A stretch of 64,000 bases of DNA from Castellaniella sp. (GCA_019104865.1 JAHRWZ010000036.1:1-64000); one strand, 5' to 3'; positions 9,128-20,662 are shown, numbered from the stretch's first letter. Made by a program: numbers and translations. The notes: generated from the sequence alone by a model not told the origin.

Positions 9128-12007
9128 ATGTCTACGGAACTTGAACTTCAGTCCAACTCTTATCTGTTCGGGGCCAATGCCCCCTACGTAGAAGACCTCT
9201 ACGAAGCCTATCTCGATAACCCGGGTTCCATTCCAGACCAGTGGCGCACCTACTTCGATCAGCTCCAGCACCAGCCGGCCGCTGATGGCCGCGAAGCCAC
9301 CCGCGATCAGGCTCACGCCCCCATTATCGCGTCGTTTGCGCAGCGCGCCCGCGAAAACACCTTCCAGATCCGTCCGGCTCAGGCATCCGACCAGGCTTTG
9401 GCCATCGCCGGCAAGCAGGTCTATGTGCAGTCCATCATTGCCGCGTACCGCTCGATGGGTACGCGCATTGCCCAGCTCGATCCCCTGAAGCGCAGCGAGC
9501 GCCCCCAGATTCCCGAACTCGATCCGGCTTTCTATGGCCTGTCCGAGGCCGACCTGGATCAAATCTATTCGGCTACCAATACGTACTTCACCAAAGCCGA
9601 CACGATGACCATGCGGGACATCATCAAGGCGCTGCAAGACACGTATTGCCGCAACATCGGCGCCGAGTTCATGTATATCGCCGATCCGGCCGTCAAGCGC
9701 TGGATCCAGGAACGTCTGGAATCCACCCTGGGCGTGCCCGAGTTCACGGTCGAGCAAAAGCGCAATATCCTGAAACAGGTCACCGAAGCCGAAGGCCTGG
9801 AACGCTTCCTGCACACCAAATATGTCGGCCAGAAGCGCTTTTCCCTCGAAGGCGGTGAAAGCTTCATCGCCGCCATGGACGAAGTCGTCAACCACGCCGG
9901 CGAGAACGGCGTACAAGAGATCGTCGTCGGCATGGCGCACCGCGGCCGTCTGAACCTGCTCGTCAACGTCATGGGCAAGATGCCAAGCGACCTGTTTGCC
10001 GAATTCGAAGGCAAGCACACGCAAGCGCTCAGCGATGGCGACGTCAAATATCACAACGGCTTTTCCAGCGATCTGTCCACGCGTGGCGGTCCGTTGCACC
10101 TGTCTCTGGCGTTCAATCCGTCCCACCTCGAAATCGTCAACCCGGTGGTCGAAGGCAGTGTGCGCGCGCGCCAGGACCGGCGCGCCGATCCCGAAGGCGA
10201 TCAGGTGCTGCCCGTGCTGGTGCACGGTGATGCCGCCTTTGCCGGCCAGGGCGTGGTCATGGAGACCCTCAACCTCGCCCAGACGCGCGGTTTTGGTACG
10301 GGCGGTACGCTGCACATCGTCATCAACAATCAGATTGGCTTCACGACGTCCGACCCGCGCGACACGCGTTCCACTACGTATTGCACCGATGTGGTCAAAA
10401 TGATCGAAGCGCCGGTCTTCCACGTCAATGGCGACGATCCCGAGGCCGTGGTGTTCGTCACCAAACTCGCGCTCGATTACCGCCTGAAGTTCCGGCACGA
10501 CGTGGTGGTGGACATCGTCTGTTTCCGCAAACTGGGCCACAACGAACAGGACACGCCGTCCTTGACCCAGCCGCTCATGTACAAGAGCATCGGCAAGCAC
10601 CCCGGCACCCGCAAGGTATACGCCGATCGCCTCGTGGCGCAAGGCGCGCTGGTCGAGGGCGAGCCCGACGAAATGGTCAAGAACTACCGGCAGCTGATGG
10701 AAGATGGCCAGCGCACGGTGGAACCGGTCCTGACCGACTACAAGAACAAATACGCGACCGACTGGTCCCAGTTTCTGGGCGCCAAATGGACCGATCAGGC
10801 GGATACCGGCGTGCCGCTGGCCGAACTGACCCGGATCGGCGAAAAGCTCACCCAGGTGCCCGAAGGCTTTACCGTACATCCGCTGGTCAACAAGCTGCTG
10901 GGAGACCGTCTGGCGATGGCTCGCGGTGAACACCCGGTCGACTGGGGCATGGGCGAACATCTGGCCTTTGCCACGCTGGTCGCCAACGGCTACGCGATCC
11001 GCATCACCGGCCAGGATTCGGGGCGCGGCACGTTCACGCACCGCCACGCCGTGTTGCATGACCAGAAACGTGAACGCTGGGATGCCGGCACCTACATCCC
11101 TCTGCAGAATGTGGCCGACAATCAGGCGCCGTTCACGGTGATCGACTCGGTGCTGTCCGAGGCTGCCGTGCTGGGCTTCGAATATGGCTACGCGACGGCG
11201 GAACCCAACATCCTGACCATCTGGGAAGCCCAGTTCGGCGACTTCGCCAACGGCGCCCAGGTCGTGATCGACCAGTTCATCGCCGCCGGCGAGGCCAAAT
11301 GGGGTCGTGCCTGCGGTCTGACGCTGATGCTGCCGCATGGTTACGAAGGTCAGGGTCCGGAACACTCGTCCGCACGCATCGAACGCTTCCTGCAACTGTG
11401 CGCCGACAACAACATGCAGGTCGTGCAACCCACCAGCGGCGCACAGATCTTCCATGTGCTGCGCCGCCAGATGATCCGCCAGTTCCGCAAGCCGCTGGTG
11501 ATCTTCACGCCGAAGTCCCTGCTGCGCAACAAGAACGCGGCATCCCCCCTGGACGACCTGGCCAATGGCAGCTTCCAGCCGGTGATCGGCGAGGTCCTCG
11601 CCGACATCGTGCCGGCCGACATCAAGCGCGTGCTGGTGTGCTCCGGCAAGGTCTACTACGATCTGGTGCATGCCCGTGACGAGCAGAGCCGCAAGGACGT
11701 GGCCATCGTACGCATCGAGCAGCTGTACCCGTTCGCCCATAAGTCCTTCCAGACCGAACTGCAGAAATATCCCAACGCCACGGAACTGGTCTGGGTGCAG
11801 GACGAACCGCAGAACCAGGGCCCATGGTTCTATGTGCAGCACCATCTCTACGAGAACATGAACGACGGTCAGAAGCTTGGCTACGCCGGTCGTGCGGCCT
11901 CGGCATCGCCCGCGGTGGGTTACATGGCCAAGCACCAGGAGCAGCAGCGCGCCCTGATCGAACAGGCGTTTGCGCCGAAACTGAAAAGCTTCTCGCTGAT
12001 CAAGTAA
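9128..12007 (+). CDS. odhA: 2-oxoglutarate dehydrogenase E1 component
   Basis: Thiamine-diphosphate-dependent decarboxylase of the 2-oxoglutarate dehydrogenase complex (2-oxoglutarate to succinyl-CoA), 959 residues as expected. The N-terminal segment [19 protein letters not shown] is the E2-contact motif of this family. [14 protein letters not shown] (about 276-289) and the [11 protein letters not shown] thiamine-site motif follow, and the C-terminal transketolase domain includes [20 protein letters not shown]. The ATG at 9128 gives MSTELELQS; a GTG four codons upstream is less likely. It is the first gene of the odhA-odhB-lpdA operon. Confidence 0.97.
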   Translation: MSTELELQSNSYLFGANAPYVEDLYEAYLDNPGSIPDQWRTYFDQLQHQPAADGREATRDQAHAPIIASFAQRARENTFQIRPAQASDQALAIAGKQVYVQSIIAAYRSMGTRIAQLDPLKRSERPQIPELDPAFYGLSEADLDQIYSATNTYFTKADTMTMRDIIKALQDTYCRNIGAEFMYIADPAVKRWIQERLESTLGVPEFTVEQKRNILKQVTEAEGLERFLHTKYVGQKRFSLEGGESFIAAMDEVVNHAGENGVQEIVVGMAHRGRLNLLVNVMGKMPSDLFAEFEGKHTQALSDGDVKYHNGFSSDLSTRGGPLHLSLAFNPSHLEIVNPVVEGSVRARQDRRADPEGDQVLPVLVHGDAAFAGQGVVMETLNLAQTRGFGTGGTLHIVINNQIGFTTSDPRDTRSTTYCTDVVKMIEAPVFHVNGDDPEAVVFVTKLALDYRLKFRHDVVVDIVCFRKLGHNEQDTPSLTQPLMYKSIGKHPGTRKVYADRLVAQGALVEGEPDEMVKNYRQLMEDGQRTVEPVLTDYKNKYATDWSQFLGAKWTDQADTGVPLAELTRIGEKLTQVPEGFTVHPLVNKLLGDRLAMARGEHPVDWGMGEHLAFATLVANGYAIRITGQDSGRGTFTHRHAVLHDQKRERWDAGTYIPLQNVADNQAPFTVIDSVLSEAAVLGFEYGYATAEPNILTIWEAQFGDFANGAQVVIDQFIAAGEAKWGRACGLTLMLPHGYEGQGPEHSSARIERFLQLCADNNMQVVQPTSGAQIFHVLRRQMIRQFRKPLVIFTPKSLLRNKNAASPLDDLANGSFQPVIGEVLADIVPADIKRVLVCSGKVYYDLVHARDEQSRKDVAIVRIEQLYPFAHKSFQTELQKYPNATELVWVQDEPQNQGPWFYVQHHLYENMNDGQKLGYAGRAASASPAVGYMAKHQEQQRALIEQAFAPKLKSFSLIK

Positions 12008-12047
12008 TCCGACAACCTCAAAGACAGACAAACCGGAAAAATACATT

Positions 12048-13253
12048 ATGGCCATTACTGAAGTCCTCGTTCCGCAGCTTTCCGAATCCATCTCCGAAGC
12101 CACCTTGCTGAACTGGAAGAAGCAGCCTGGCGAGGCCGTCCAGGCCGACGAGATCCTGATCGAGGTCGAGACCGACAAGGTCGTCCTTGAAGTCCCCGCG
12201 CCCGCCTCGGGTGTGCTGGCTGAAATCGTGAAGGGCGACGGCAGCACTGTGGTCGCCGGCGAGGTTCTGGCGCGCATCGACACGGCAGCCAAGGCCGCCG
12301 AAGCCCCCAAGGCTCCGGCTCCAGCTCCCGTTGCGGCCGCCGCCGCGCCGGCCGCCGCGCCGGTTGCGAAATCCTCGGTGGCTTCCCCCGCCGCCGGCAA
12401 GATCCTGTCCGAAAAGGGCATCGATCCGGCCACCCTCGAAGGCACAGGCCGCGGCGGTCGCGTGACCAAGGCTGATGCCCTGAATGCGGGTGCGGCCACG
12501 GCCCCGGCGGCTGTCGCGACACCGGCCGCGCCGGTTCCGGTCAACCTGGACGGCCGCCCCGAACAGCGCGTGCCCATGAGCCGCCTGCGTGCCCGCGTGG
12601 CCGAGCGGCTGCTCCAGTCGCAGTCGGAGAACGCCATCCTGACGACCTTCAACGAGGTCAACATGCAGGCCATCATGGACTTGCGCAAGAAATACAAGGA
12701 CCAGTTCGAAAAAGAACACGGTGTGAAGCTCGGCTTCACGTCCTTCTTCGTCAAGGCGGCCGTGGCCGCCCTGAAACGCTACCCGGTCGTCAATGCCTCG
12801 GTCGACGGCAAGGACATCATCTATCACGGGTATTTCGACATCGGTGTGGCCGTCGGCAGCCCTCGCGGCCTGGTCGTCCCCATCTTGCGCAATGCCGATC
12901 AGCTGTCGCTGGCCGATATCGAAAAGCAGATCGCCGACTTCGGTCGTCGCGCGCAGGACGGGAAGCTCACCCTGGATGAACTGACGGGCGGCACCTTCTC
13001 GATCTCCAACGGCGGCGTGTTCGGTTCGATGCTCTCGACCCCGATCATCAACCCGCCCCAATCGGCCATCCTGGGCATCCATGCCACGAAGGACCGGCCG
13101 GTTGCGGAAAATGGCCAGGTCGTCATCCGTCCGATGAACTACCTGGCCCTGTCCTACGATCACCGGATCATCGACGGCCGCGAAGCCGTGCTGGCCCTGG
13201 TCGCCATGAAGGACGCCTTGGAAGACCCGCAGCGCTTGCTGTTGAGCGTCTGA
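12048..13253 (+). CDS. odhB: Dihydrolipoyl succinyltransferase E2 component
   Basis: Core acyltransferase of the 2-oxoglutarate dehydrogenase complex, transferring the succinyl group to CoA. The 401-residue protein has one lipoyl domain with the lipoylation motif ETDKVVLEV near residue 43, an Ala/Pro-rich linker (about 80-115), a peripheral subunit-binding domain ([14 protein letters not shown], then [12 protein letters not shown]), and a catalytic domain ending in the [10 protein letters not shown] active-site motif. A single lipoyl domain is normal for this enzyme. Confidence 0.97.
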   Translation: MAITEVLVPQLSESISEATLLNWKKQPGEAVQADEILIEVETDKVVLEVPAPASGVLAEIVKGDGSTVVAGEVLARIDTAAKAAEAPKAPAPAPVAAAAAPAAAPVAKSSVASPAAGKILSEKGIDPATLEGTGRGGRVTKADALNAGAATAPAAVATPAAPVPVNLDGRPEQRVPMSRLRARVAERLLQSQSENAILTTFNEVNMQAIMDLRKKYKDQFEKEHGVKLGFTSFFVKAAVAALKRYPVVNASVDGKDIIYHGYFDIGVAVGSPRGLVVPILRNADQLSLADIEKQIADFGRRAQDGKLTLDELTGGTFSISNGGVFGSMLSTPIINPPQSAILGIHATKDRPVAENGQVVIRPMNYLALSYDHRIIDGREAVLALVAMKDALEDPQRLLLSV

Positions 13254-13435
13254 TCCCGCCGAAGGCGCACGCACCCGATGGGGTGCGCTCCGCCCGGCGC
13301 CAGCCCTGTCGCCCCTCGCGGCGCGACAGGCGCCAGGCCTTCCGATCCGTTCTGAAGGCCTGTGCGATCGGGATCCCGCCGGGCATTCCCGGGGCGCGCG
13401 CACCGCGCGTCCGGAAACCTCTCTGAGAGACAATC
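13254..13435. other. odhB-lpdA spacer with stacked hairpins
   Basis: The 182-base spacer holds at least two perfect 8-base hairpins: CCTGTCGC/GCGACAGG (13305-13312 with 13323-13330) and AGGCCTTC/GAAGGCCT (13335-13342 with 13354-13361). A weaker GCACCC/GGGTGC stem lies upstream. No T-run follows, so these look like RNA processing or stabilising structures rather than a terminator. Confidence 0.45.
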
Positions 13436-14863
13436 ATGGCAAAACAATTCGATGTGATCGTGATCGGCGCAGGCCCCGGTGGCTACATCGCCGCCATCCG
13501 CGCCGCCCAGCTGGGCATGGCCGTGGCCTGCGTGGACGCCTGGACCAACCCGGCGGGCAAGCCTGCGCCGGGCGGCACGTGCACCAACGTCGGCTGCATT
13601 CCCTCCAAGGCGCTGCTGCAGTCGTCCGAGCACTACGAACAAGTCAATCATCATTTCGCCGAGCACGGCATCACCGCCAAGGGCGTGAGCCTGGATCTGG
13701 CCAAACTGGTCGGCCGCAAGGACACGGTGGTCAAGCAGAACAATGAAGGTATCCTGTATCTGTTCAAGAAGAACAAGGTTTCCTTCTTCCACGGCACAGG
13801 TTCGCTGGCCGCGAAGACCGACTTCGGCTGGTCGGTGAAGGTCTCCGGTTCGACCGACGAAGACCTGGAAGGCCGCCACGTCATCGTGGCCACCGGCTCC
13901 AATGCGCGTGAACTGCCCGGCGTGCCGTTCGACGAGGAACAGATTCTGTCCAATGACGGGGCGTTGCGGATCCCGGCCGTGCCCAAGAAGCTCGGCATCA
14001 TCGGGGCGGGCGTGATCGGTCTGGAAATGGGTAGCGTCTGGCGCCGTCTGGGAGCCGAGGTCACCATCCTGGAAGCGCTGCCGGACTTCCTGGGCGCGGT
14101 GGACCGTGACGTCGCCAAGGAAGCCCAGAAGGCCCTGACCAAGCAGGGGCTGGGCATCCAGACGGGCGTGCGCATCACCGAGGTCAAGACCTCGGCCAAG
14201 GGCGTGAATGTCCAGTACACGGATGCCTCCGGTGCCGAGCAGAAGCTCGCCGTCAACCAACTGATCGTGTCCATCGGTCGGGTGCCCAACACCCAGGGCC
14301 TGGGCGCGGACACCGTGGGGCTGAAGCTCGATGAGCGTGGTTTCGTCGTGGTGGATGAGGATTGCCGCAGCAATCTGACCAATGTCTGGGCGGTGGGCGA
14401 TGTGGTGCGCGGTCCGATGCTGGCGCACAAAGCCGAAGAAGAAGGCGTGGCGGTGGCTGAACGCATTGCCGGTCAGCACGGTCATGTCCGCTTCGACACT
14501 ATCCCGTGGGTCATCTACACCTCGCCCGAAGTGGCCTGGGTGGGCAAGACCGAACAGGCGCTGAAGGCCGAGGGCCGCGACTACAAGGCCGGCTCCTTCC
14601 CCTTCATGGCCAATGGCCGTGCGCGGGCGCTGGGCGATACGACCGGTTTCGTGAAGATCCTGGCCGATGCCAAGACCGACGAGGTGCTGGGTGTGCACAT
14701 TGTCGGTCCGATGGCCTCCGAACTGATCGCCGAAGCGGTCACGATCATGGAGTTCCGCGGCGCCGCCGAGGACATCGCGCGCATCTGCCATGCGCATCCG
14801 ACCTTGTCCGAGGCCGTCAAGGAAGCCGCGCTGGCAGTCGACAAGCGCACACTGAACCTGTAA
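13436..14863 (+). CDS. lpdA: Dihydrolipoyl dehydrogenase (E3)
   Basis: Reoxidises dihydrolipoamide for the 2-oxoglutarate dehydrogenase complex and passes electrons to NAD. The 475-residue protein has the FAD motif [19 protein letters not shown], the redox disulfide segment [16 protein letters not shown], the NAD motif [15 protein letters not shown], and the C-terminal [10 protein letters not shown] holding the catalytic His-Glu pair. It follows odhB after a structured spacer, with GAGAGACAATC before the ATG. Confidence 0.96.
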   Translation: MAKQFDVIVIGAGPGGYIAAIRAAQLGMAVACVDAWTNPAGKPAPGGTCTNVGCIPSKALLQSSEHYEQVNHHFAEHGITAKGVSLDLAKLVGRKDTVVKQNNEGILYLFKKNKVSFFHGTGSLAAKTDFGWSVKVSGSTDEDLEGRHVIVATGSNARELPGVPFDEEQILSNDGALRIPAVPKKLGIIGAGVIGLEMGSVWRRLGAEVTILEALPDFLGAVDRDVAKEAQKALTKQGLGIQTGVRITEVKTSAKGVNVQYTDASGAEQKLAVNQLIVSIGRVPNTQGLGADTVGLKLDERGFVVVDEDCRSNLTNVWAVGDVVRGPMLAHKAEEEGVAVAERIAGQHGHVRFDTIPWVIYTSPEVAWVGKTEQALKAEGRDYKAGSFPFMANGRARALGDTTGFVKILADAKTDEVLGVHIVGPMASELIAEAVTIMEFRGAAEDIARICHAHPTLSEAVKEAALAVDKRTLNL

Positions 14864-14872
14864 GCCTATTCG

Positions 14873-15964
14873 ATGGATGTCAGTGCGTATTACGCGCAGG
14901 CCCTGCGCGAGCGGGGCTTCGTCGGTGACGAGGCCCAACGCGCAGCGGTCGAGCGCCTGCAGCAATACTACGATGACTGGATCGAGTTCAAGCGGCAGCG
15001 GTCCAATGGCCTGAAGAAGATCTTCCTGCATCCAGCCGTGCCCCGTGGGGTTTACCTTTGGGGCGGGGTGGGGCGCGGGAAAAGCTTCCTGATGGACGCG
15101 TTCTACCTGACAGTGCCGGTCAAGCGCAAGGTCCGCCTGCATTTTCATGAATTCATGCGTGGGGTGCACCGCGAGATCCGGGCGGTCAGCGGGGAACCCG
15201 ACCCCCTGGATCACGTCGCGCGCACCATCGCGAAACGGTATCGCCTGATCTGCTTCGACGAGTTCCATGTGTCGGACGTGGCCGATGCCATGATTCTGTA
15301 CCGGTTGCTGCTGCGCCTGTTCGAATACGGCACCTCGTTTGTCATGACCTCGAACTACGAACCGTCCACTCTGTATCCCGATGGGTTGCACCGCGACCGT
15401 ATCCTGCCGGCCATTGCCCTGATTCAGGACAAGATGGACGTCCTGAACGTGGACGCCGGGGTGGACTATCGCCGCCGCACACTGGCGCAGCTGCGGACCT
15501 ACATCACGCCCATCGTCGCGGGGACATACGAGGAATTGCGGTCCGCCTTCAATCATCTGGCGGATACCGCCGAGCAGAAGCCGGTGCTGAGCATCGAAAA
15601 TCGCGAGGTTCACGCCATCAAGCTGGCGGGGTCCGTGGTCTGGTTCGACTTCGCCACCTTGTGTGGCACGCCGCGCTCGCAGAACGATTACCTGGATCTG
15701 GCCGATCGTTTCCAGACGATCATCCTGTCCGACGTGCCACGCATGGCCCCACGGCAGGCGTCCGAGGCTCGGCGTTTCACCTGGCTGGTCGATGTGCTGT
15801 ACGACCATAAGGTGAAACTGATCCTGTCGGCCCAATGCCCCGCCGATGCGCTTTATACTCAGGGCCCGCTGTCCAACGAGTTCACCCGCACCGTCTCTCG
15901 CCTGATGGAAATGCAGTCGCGCGAATATCTGGCGGAAAGCCGCCGGGCGGCTGTGGTCCTGTAA
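14873..15964 (+). CDS. zapE: AFG1-like ATPase, ZapE type
   Basis: P-loop ATPase of the AFG1/ZapE family; in E. coli ZapE acts at the Z-ring during division under stress. The 363-residue protein has Walker [15 protein letters not shown] near residues 63-76, the family [10 protein letters not shown] segment, Walker [19 protein letters not shown] and [17 protein letters not shown]. It starts 9 bases after lpdA, so it may be read through from the odh operon. The trpS reading frame opens at its stop codon. Confidence 0.9.
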   Translation: MDVSAYYAQALRERGFVGDEAQRAAVERLQQYYDDWIEFKRQRSNGLKKIFLHPAVPRGVYLWGGVGRGKSFLMDAFYLTVPVKRKVRLHFHEFMRGVHREIRAVSGEPDPLDHVARTIAKRYRLICFDEFHVSDVADAMILYRLLLRLFEYGTSFVMTSNYEPSTLYPDGLHRDRILPAIALIQDKMDVLNVDAGVDYRRRTLAQLRTYITPIVAGTYEELRSAFNHLADTAEQKPVLSIENREVHAIKLAGSVVWFDFATLCGTPRSQNDYLDLADRFQTIILSDVPRMAPRQASEARRFTWLVDVLYDHKVKLILSAQCPADALYTQGPLSNEFTRTVSRLMEMQSREYLAESRRAAVVL

Positions 15965-16002
15965 TGCCCGATCGGGCGCCCCATTTTCCGGATGATCGAC
16001 GC

Positions 16003-17364
16003 ATGAATACGAAGACCTCAGTGAATACCCCGGGCGTATCCCGGGTCCTGACCGGTATCACGACGTCGGGGACACCGCATCTGGGCAATTATGCGGGGGC
16101 TATCCGTCCGGCCATCCAGTCCAGCACCGAGCCGGGGGTGGACGCCTTCTTCTTTCTGGCCGATTTCCACGCGCTCATCAAGTGCGCCGATCCGGCACGC
16201 GTGGCCCAGTCGCGCATGGAGATCGCGGCAACCTGGATCGCCGCAGGGCTGGATACGGATCGTGTGACGTTCTACCGGCAGTCCGACGTGCCGGAGATCC
16301 CGGAACTGTGCTGGATGCTGACCTGTGTGACGGCCAAGGGTCTGATGAACAGGGCGCATGCGTACAAGGCCTCGGTCGACGTCAACCTGGCCAAGGGCGA
16401 GGAACCGGACGACGGCATCACCATGGGCTTGTTTTCCTATCCGGTCCTGATGGCCGCCGACATTCTGATGTTCAATGCGCACCGGGTGCCGGTGGGACGC
16501 GACCAGATCCAGCACCTGGAGATGACGCGGGACATCGCTCAGCGTTTCAATCATCAGTATGGCGGTGGGCGCGATCTGTTCGTGCTGCCCGAGGTCCAGA
16601 TCGACGAGGCCGTGGCGACGCTGCCCGGCCTGGACGGCCGCAAGATGTCCAAGAGCTACAACAACACGATTCCTCTGTTCGAGGGCGGCGCCAAGGCGCT
16701 GAAATCGGCGGTGGCGCAGATCGTGACAGATTCCCGGCTGCCCGGAGAACCCAAGGACGCGGACAATTCGCACCTGTTCACCCTGTACCGGGCCTTCGCC
16801 ACGCACGAACAGGCCATCGAATTCCGGAAATCTCTGGAAGATGGGCTGGGCTGGGGCGACGCCAAACAGGCTTTGTGCGAGCGGATCGAGGCGCAGATCG
16901 GTCCCATGCGCGCGCACTATGCGGACCTGATGGCGCATCCCGAGCGGATCGAGGACATCCTGCGGGCGGGCGCGGAAAAGGCGCGGCGCACAGCCGTTCC
17001 CTTCATGATGCGGTTGCGCGAAGCCGTCGGCCTGCGTCAGCCGGCCTCGACGGCTGGCGGCAAGGCCGCTGGGACGGGCAAGGGCGCCAAGGCCGGGCAG
17101 GCCCGGCTCGTGTCCTTCCGGGACGAGGACGGCCGGTTCCGCCAGCGTCTGTTTGCCGCTGACGGCACGGAGCTGCTGCTCTCCGAACCCTTTGGCGATC
17201 CCAAAGTGCTCAATGCGCTGGGCCGTTCGTTTGCGGGGCGGGATCTGAGCAGCCTGGTGGCGGGGATCGATGGTCTGGTCAGCCTGGAATCCGACGGACT
17301 GTGCTGGGCGCGTTGTCCGGCCGATCGGGTGAATGCCGTGAGGATGGCACTGGCGCAGGTTTAG
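16003..17364 (+). CDS. trpS: Tryptophan-tRNA ligase
   Basis: Class Ic aminoacyl-tRNA synthetase that charges tRNA-Trp. The HIGH-type motif is seen in [11 protein letters not shown] near the N-terminus and the KMSKS loop in [10 protein letters not shown] about two fifths of the way in. The 453-residue protein has a C-terminal extension of roughly 85 residues after a Gly/Ala/Lys-rich linker, longer than the compact E. coli enzyme. I chose the ATG at 16003. A second in-frame ATG at 15964, overlapping the zapE stop, would add 13 residues and could allow coupling. Confidence 0.93.
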   Translation: MNTKTSVNTPGVSRVLTGITTSGTPHLGNYAGAIRPAIQSSTEPGVDAFFFLADFHALIKCADPARVAQSRMEIAATWIAAGLDTDRVTFYRQSDVPEIPELCWMLTCVTAKGLMNRAHAYKASVDVNLAKGEEPDDGITMGLFSYPVLMAADILMFNAHRVPVGRDQIQHLEMTRDIAQRFNHQYGGGRDLFVLPEVQIDEAVATLPGLDGRKMSKSYNNTIPLFEGGAKALKSAVAQIVTDSRLPGEPKDADNSHLFTLYRAFATHEQAIEFRKSLEDGLGWGDAKQALCERIEAQIGPMRAHYADLMAHPERIEDILRAGAEKARRTAVPFMMRLREAVGLRQPASTAGGKAAGTGKGAKAGQARLVSFRDEDGRFRQRLFAADGTELLLSEPFGDPKVLNALGRSFAGRDLSSLVAGIDGLVSLESDGLCWARCPADRVNAVRMALAQV

Positions 17365-17372
17365 GCGCGAAG

Positions 17373-17397
17373 GCCGCCCGGCAATCGCGGGCGGCTT
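17373..17397. terminator. Hairpin between trpS and the ABC operon
   Basis: GCCGCCCG (17373-17380) pairs with CGGGCGGC (17388-17395) around a 7-base loop, between the convergent ends of trpS and the ABC permease gene. The T-run is poor, so it is only a weak candidate terminator. Confidence 0.45.
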
Positions 17398-17430
17398 GTA
17401 CCGGGTGATGTGTGGCCGTCAGGCCGGGTG

Positions 17431-18270
17431 TCAGGGATCGATCCGCACGGTCTTGGCCTCGACGCGGCCGCGCAGCCATTCCAGCGTCAGCAATAGCGCG
17501 GTCGAGAAGATGATCAGGATCGTCGCGACGGCGGCGATGATGGGGCTGATGTTTTCCCGGATACCCGTGAACATCTGACGCGGCAGGGTGACCTGTTCGG
17601 GGCCGGCCAGAAACAGTGTGATCACGATTTCGTCGAATGCGGTCGCGAAGGCGAACAGGGCGCCCGAGATGACGCCAGGCGCGATGATGGGCAGCGTGAT
17701 GCGAAAGAACGTGCGTGCGGGCCCTGCGCCCAGGCTGTAGCTGGCGCGCAGCAGATTGGGGTCCAGGCCCTGCAGGGTCGCCGACACGGTCGTCACCACG
17801 AAGGGGGCGCCGATGGCCGCCAGCGCCAGGATCAGGCCGGTGTAGCTGTTCACCAATCCGTAGGGGGCGAAGAACAGATAGATGCCCAGGCCGGTGACCA
17901 CCAGCGGCACGATCATGGGCGAGATCAGCACCGCCATCAGCAGGCTCTTGCCGCGGAATTGCGCTCGGTGCAGACCCGCGGCGGCCAGGGTGCCGAGCAC
18001 CGTGGCCAGCAGGGTCGCGGCGGGCGCCACGATGAAGCTGTTGGTCGTCGCTCTGGCCCAGTCGCTCGACTGGAACAGCGCCTGATACCAGCGCAGCGAG
18101 AACGAGTCCATCGGGTACAGCAGCATCGAGCCCTGATTGAACGACAGCGGGACGATCGCCAGGACGGGCAGCAGCAGGAACAGCAGGATCAGCGCGCACA
18201 GGATACGCAGCGCGTAGTGCCAGATGCGCTCGGTCAGTGACAGATAGGGTGGGAATTCTGGTTTGAACAT
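17431..18270 (-). CDS. Polyamine-type ABC transporter permease (PotI/PotC-like)
   Basis: Inner membrane permease of a putrescine/spermidine-class importer, 279 residues with about six membrane helices. The EAA-loop that contacts the ATPase reads LRASYSLGAGPARTFFRITL. It is the last gene of a minus-strand operon with an ATPase, a binding protein and a second permease, 19 bases after the latter. The transported compound cannot be read from the sequence; the partner aminotransferase suggests a polyamine or an amino acid such as GABA. Confidence 0.85.
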   Translation of the reverse strand: MFKPEFPPYLSLTERIWHYALRILCALILLFLLLPVLAIVPLSFNQGSMLLYPMDSFSLRWYQALFQSSDWARATTNSFIVAPAATLLATVLGTLAAAGLHRAQFRGKSLLMAVLISPMIVPLVVTGLGIYLFFAPYGLVNSYTGLILALAAIGAPFVVTTVSATLQGLDPNLLRASYSLGAGPARTFFRITLPIIAPGVISGALFAFATAFDEIVITLFLAGPEQVTLPRQMFTGIRENISPIIAAVATILIIFSTALLLTLEWLRGRVEAKTVRIDP

Positions 18271-18289
18271 GGGCGTCTTCTCGGTCTTC

Positions 18290-19525
18290 TCAGCTCAGGG
18301 CCAGTTCTCTGCCGGAGATCCGGCGGTACAGGGCATACAGCAGCAGGGTGCCGGCCAGCAGGAGCAGTCCCAGCGCGCTGGCCATGCCCCAGTTGATGGT
18401 CTGGTTGGTGAAATAGGCGACGTAGTAGCTGACCATCTGGTCGCCGGCGCCGCCCAGCAGGGCTGGTGTGATGTAGTAGCCGATGGCGATGATGAAGACG
18501 AGCAGCGATCCGGCCACGATGCCGGGGTAGGTCTGGGGCACGTAGATGCGCCAGAAAGCGGCAAAGGGATGGCTGCCCAGAGAGATTGCCGCGCGCTGAT
18601 AGCTGGCGGGTACGGACTGCATGACGCTGTAGAGCGGCAGCACCATGAAGGGCAGCAGGATGTGGACCATGGCGATGTAGACGCCCAGCCGGTTGAACAG
18701 CAGCGGCAGCGGTTCGGATATCAGACCCAGGCTGGTGAGCGCCTTGTTGATGAGGCCTTCGCGCTGCAGCAGCACGACCCAGGCGGCGATGCGCACCAGG
18801 ACGGAGGTCCAGAACGGGATCAGGATGCAGATCAGGACCAGGTTGGCGCGGCGTTTGGACAGGCGCGTGATCCAGTACGCCAGGGGGTAGCCCAGCACCA
18901 GCGTCACCAGCGTGACCACCAGGCTCATGATGAAAGTGCGCGAGAAGATCGCCTGGAAAGCCGAGGTGCCCGGCGGGACGGCGGCCACCTGGCCGTTGGC
19001 ATCCAGCTTCAGGTCCAGCGAGGCCAGCAGGTAGTAGGGGGTCCAGGTTTTGTTGTTGCTGGCGATGACGGCCCAGTAGGTGGGCTCGGCCCAGCGCTTG
19101 TCCAGATCGACCAGCTGCTTGCGGGCGGGGTTGTCGCCGGTTGCCTGGATCGGCATGTGACGCAGGGTCTTGAAGATCAGCGAGCGGTAGCCAGAGATTT
19201 CGTAGTTCAGGCGTCGGGCGAGTTCACCCGCGCCGGGGGAGTTCTTTGCCTGGGCCAGATCCTGGGCGAGTGCCTGGAATGCTGCATCGGGCGGTTCGGT
19301 GCGGCCGTCCCACTGTTGCAGGGCCTGCAGGGTTCGGGGCAACGTCTGTATGACCTCGGGATTGTCGATGGCCCGGGTCAGCAGCGATGCGATCGGAATG
19401 ACGAAGATGAGCAGCAGGAACAGCGCCAGGGGCGCGACCAGCAGCAGAGCGCGGCGTGTTTTGCGCCGCTGCGCGGCCTGCATCGAGCGACGAATGACAC
19501 CGGGGTCGTCGAGAGTCGTGTCCAT
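18290..19525 (-). CDS. Polyamine-type ABC transporter permease (PotH/PotB-like) with large periplasmic insertion
   Basis: Second permease of the importer, 411 residues against about 280-320 for common PotB/PotH proteins. The first helix (about 26-48) is followed by roughly 130 hydrophilic residues before the next helix near residue 190. The remaining five helices and the EAA-loop (RAAISLGSHPFAAFWRIYV) are standard. Topology puts the insertion outside the membrane, where it could meet the binding protein. Similar long forms are known among PotB-like permeases, so it need not be unique. Confidence 0.83.
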   Translation of the reverse strand: MDTTLDDPGVIRRSMQAAQRRKTRRALLLVAPLALFLLLIFVIPIASLLTRAIDNPEVIQTLPRTLQALQQWDGRTEPPDAAFQALAQDLAQAKNSPGAGELARRLNYEISGYRSLIFKTLRHMPIQATGDNPARKQLVDLDKRWAEPTYWAVIASNNKTWTPYYLLASLDLKLDANGQVAAVPPGTSAFQAIFSRTFIMSLVVTLVTLVLGYPLAYWITRLSKRRANLVLICILIPFWTSVLVRIAAWVVLLQREGLINKALTSLGLISEPLPLLFNRLGVYIAMVHILLPFMVLPLYSVMQSVPASYQRAAISLGSHPFAAFWRIYVPQTYPGIVAGSLLVFIIAIGYYITPALLGGAGDQMVSYYVAYFTNQTINWGMASALGLLLLAGTLLLYALYRRISGRELALS

Positions 19526-19585
19526 GGCGGGTTCCTGGCGGGGTTCACGTGAGGGGCCTGCCGGACTGGCCGGCCCCTGTGGAGG

Positions 19586-20632
19586 TTAGCGGGCGGCCCA
19601 GGCCGTGAAGCGCTGTTCGAGTTCCTCGCCGTGGTCGGTCCAGAATTCCAGATCGTTGAACAGGGCGTTGCGGGCGTTGGCCGGCGAATTGGGCACGTTG
19701 GCCAGGACGTCAGGTTTGAGCATGCCGATGGCCTGCTTGCTGATGGGGCCGTAGGCGATGTGCTGGGAGTAGGCGGCCTGAGCTTTGGGCGAACTGGCGT
19801 AGCGGATGAATTCGATCGCCTGGTCCTTGTTCGGCGAGCCGGCCGGGATGACCCAGTAGTCGAAGTCGTAGACGCTCTGGTTCCAGACGACCTTCAGGGG
19901 CTGGCCCTCACGCTGGGCGGCGTCGATGCGGCCGTTGTAAGCGGCGGACATGACGACGTCACCCGCCGAGAGCATCTGCGGCGGCTGGGCGCCGGCTTCC
20001 CACCATTGGATGTAGGGCTTGAGTTCGTCGAGTTTCTTGAAGGCGCGGTCCACGCCTTCGGGGGTCGCCAGGACCTTGTAGACATCCTGCGGCGGCACAC
20101 CGTCGGCCATCAGCGCGAATTCGACGTTGTAGTGCGCGCCCTTGCGCAGGCCCCGCTTGCCGGGGAATTTCTTCACGTTCCAGAAGTCCGCCCAACCGGT
20201 CGGCGCGGTCTTGAGCTTGTCGGCGTTGTAAGCCAGGGCTGTGGACCAGACGAAGGTGCCCACGCCGCAGTATTTCAGGGCGCCACGCACCAGGTCGCCC
20301 TTGTTCAGGATCGAGGCCCAGTCTACTTTTTCATACAGGCCTTCGTCGCAGCCCCGGCCCAGTTCGCCCGTCTCGACCTCGACCGCGTCCCAGACGACGT
20401 TTTTGGATTGCACCATGGCCTTGACCTTGGCCTGTTCGCCGTTGTAGGCCACGGGGATGACCTTCTTGCCGGATTCTTTTTCGAAGGGCTGGATGAAGGC
20501 GGCATTCTGGGCGTTGCCGTTGGCGCCGCCGAAATTGACGACCGTCAGATCCCGCGCCTGTGTCGGGGCCTGGATCAGCAGGGCCAGCGGCACGGTGAGC
20601 GCCAGGGCCTTCAGTGTGGGTTGAAGTTTCAT
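19586..20632 (-). CDS. Periplasmic substrate-binding protein, PotD/PotF-like
   Basis: Extracytoplasmic solute-binding protein of the importer, 348 residues. It has a cleavable signal peptide ending around QAPTQA-RD (residue 26-27), then the family start LTVVNFGGANGNAQ. The body has the two-lobe spermidine/putrescine-binding organisation with a WWEAGAQPPQML segment and a C-terminal IEFIRYASSPKAQAAYSQHIAYGP region. AGGAGA precedes the ATG. Polyamine-like substrates are likely; the exact ligand is unproven. Confidence 0.87.
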   Translation of the reverse strand: MKLQPTLKALALTVPLALLIQAPTQARDLTVVNFGGANGNAQNAAFIQPFEKESGKKVIPVAYNGEQAKVKAMVQSKNVVWDAVEVETGELGRGCDEGLYEKVDWASILNKGDLVRGALKYCGVGTFVWSTALAYNADKLKTAPTGWADFWNVKKFPGKRGLRKGAHYNVEFALMADGVPPQDVYKVLATPEGVDRAFKKLDELKPYIQWWEAGAQPPQMLSAGDVVMSAAYNGRIDAAQREGQPLKVVWNQSVYDFDYWVIPAGSPNKDQAIEFIRYASSPKAQAAYSQHIAYGPISKQAIGMLKPDVLANVPNSPANARNALFNDLEFWTDHGEELEQRFTAWAAR

Positions 20633-20662
20633 GGGGTGTCTCCTGTGTTTTGGTGGTGGATC

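Noticed and set aside
8957..12754. A 1265-codon open frame antisense to odhA/odhB
   Set aside because: It lies fully opposite two well-recognised genes, has no family features and a shadow-like composition (runs of His, Arg, Gly); long antisense frames are expected at this GC content.
13160..15835. An 891-codon open frame antisense to lpdA and zapE
   Set aside because: It is opposite confirmed genes, lacks motifs and crosses two operon genes; an artefact of high GC.
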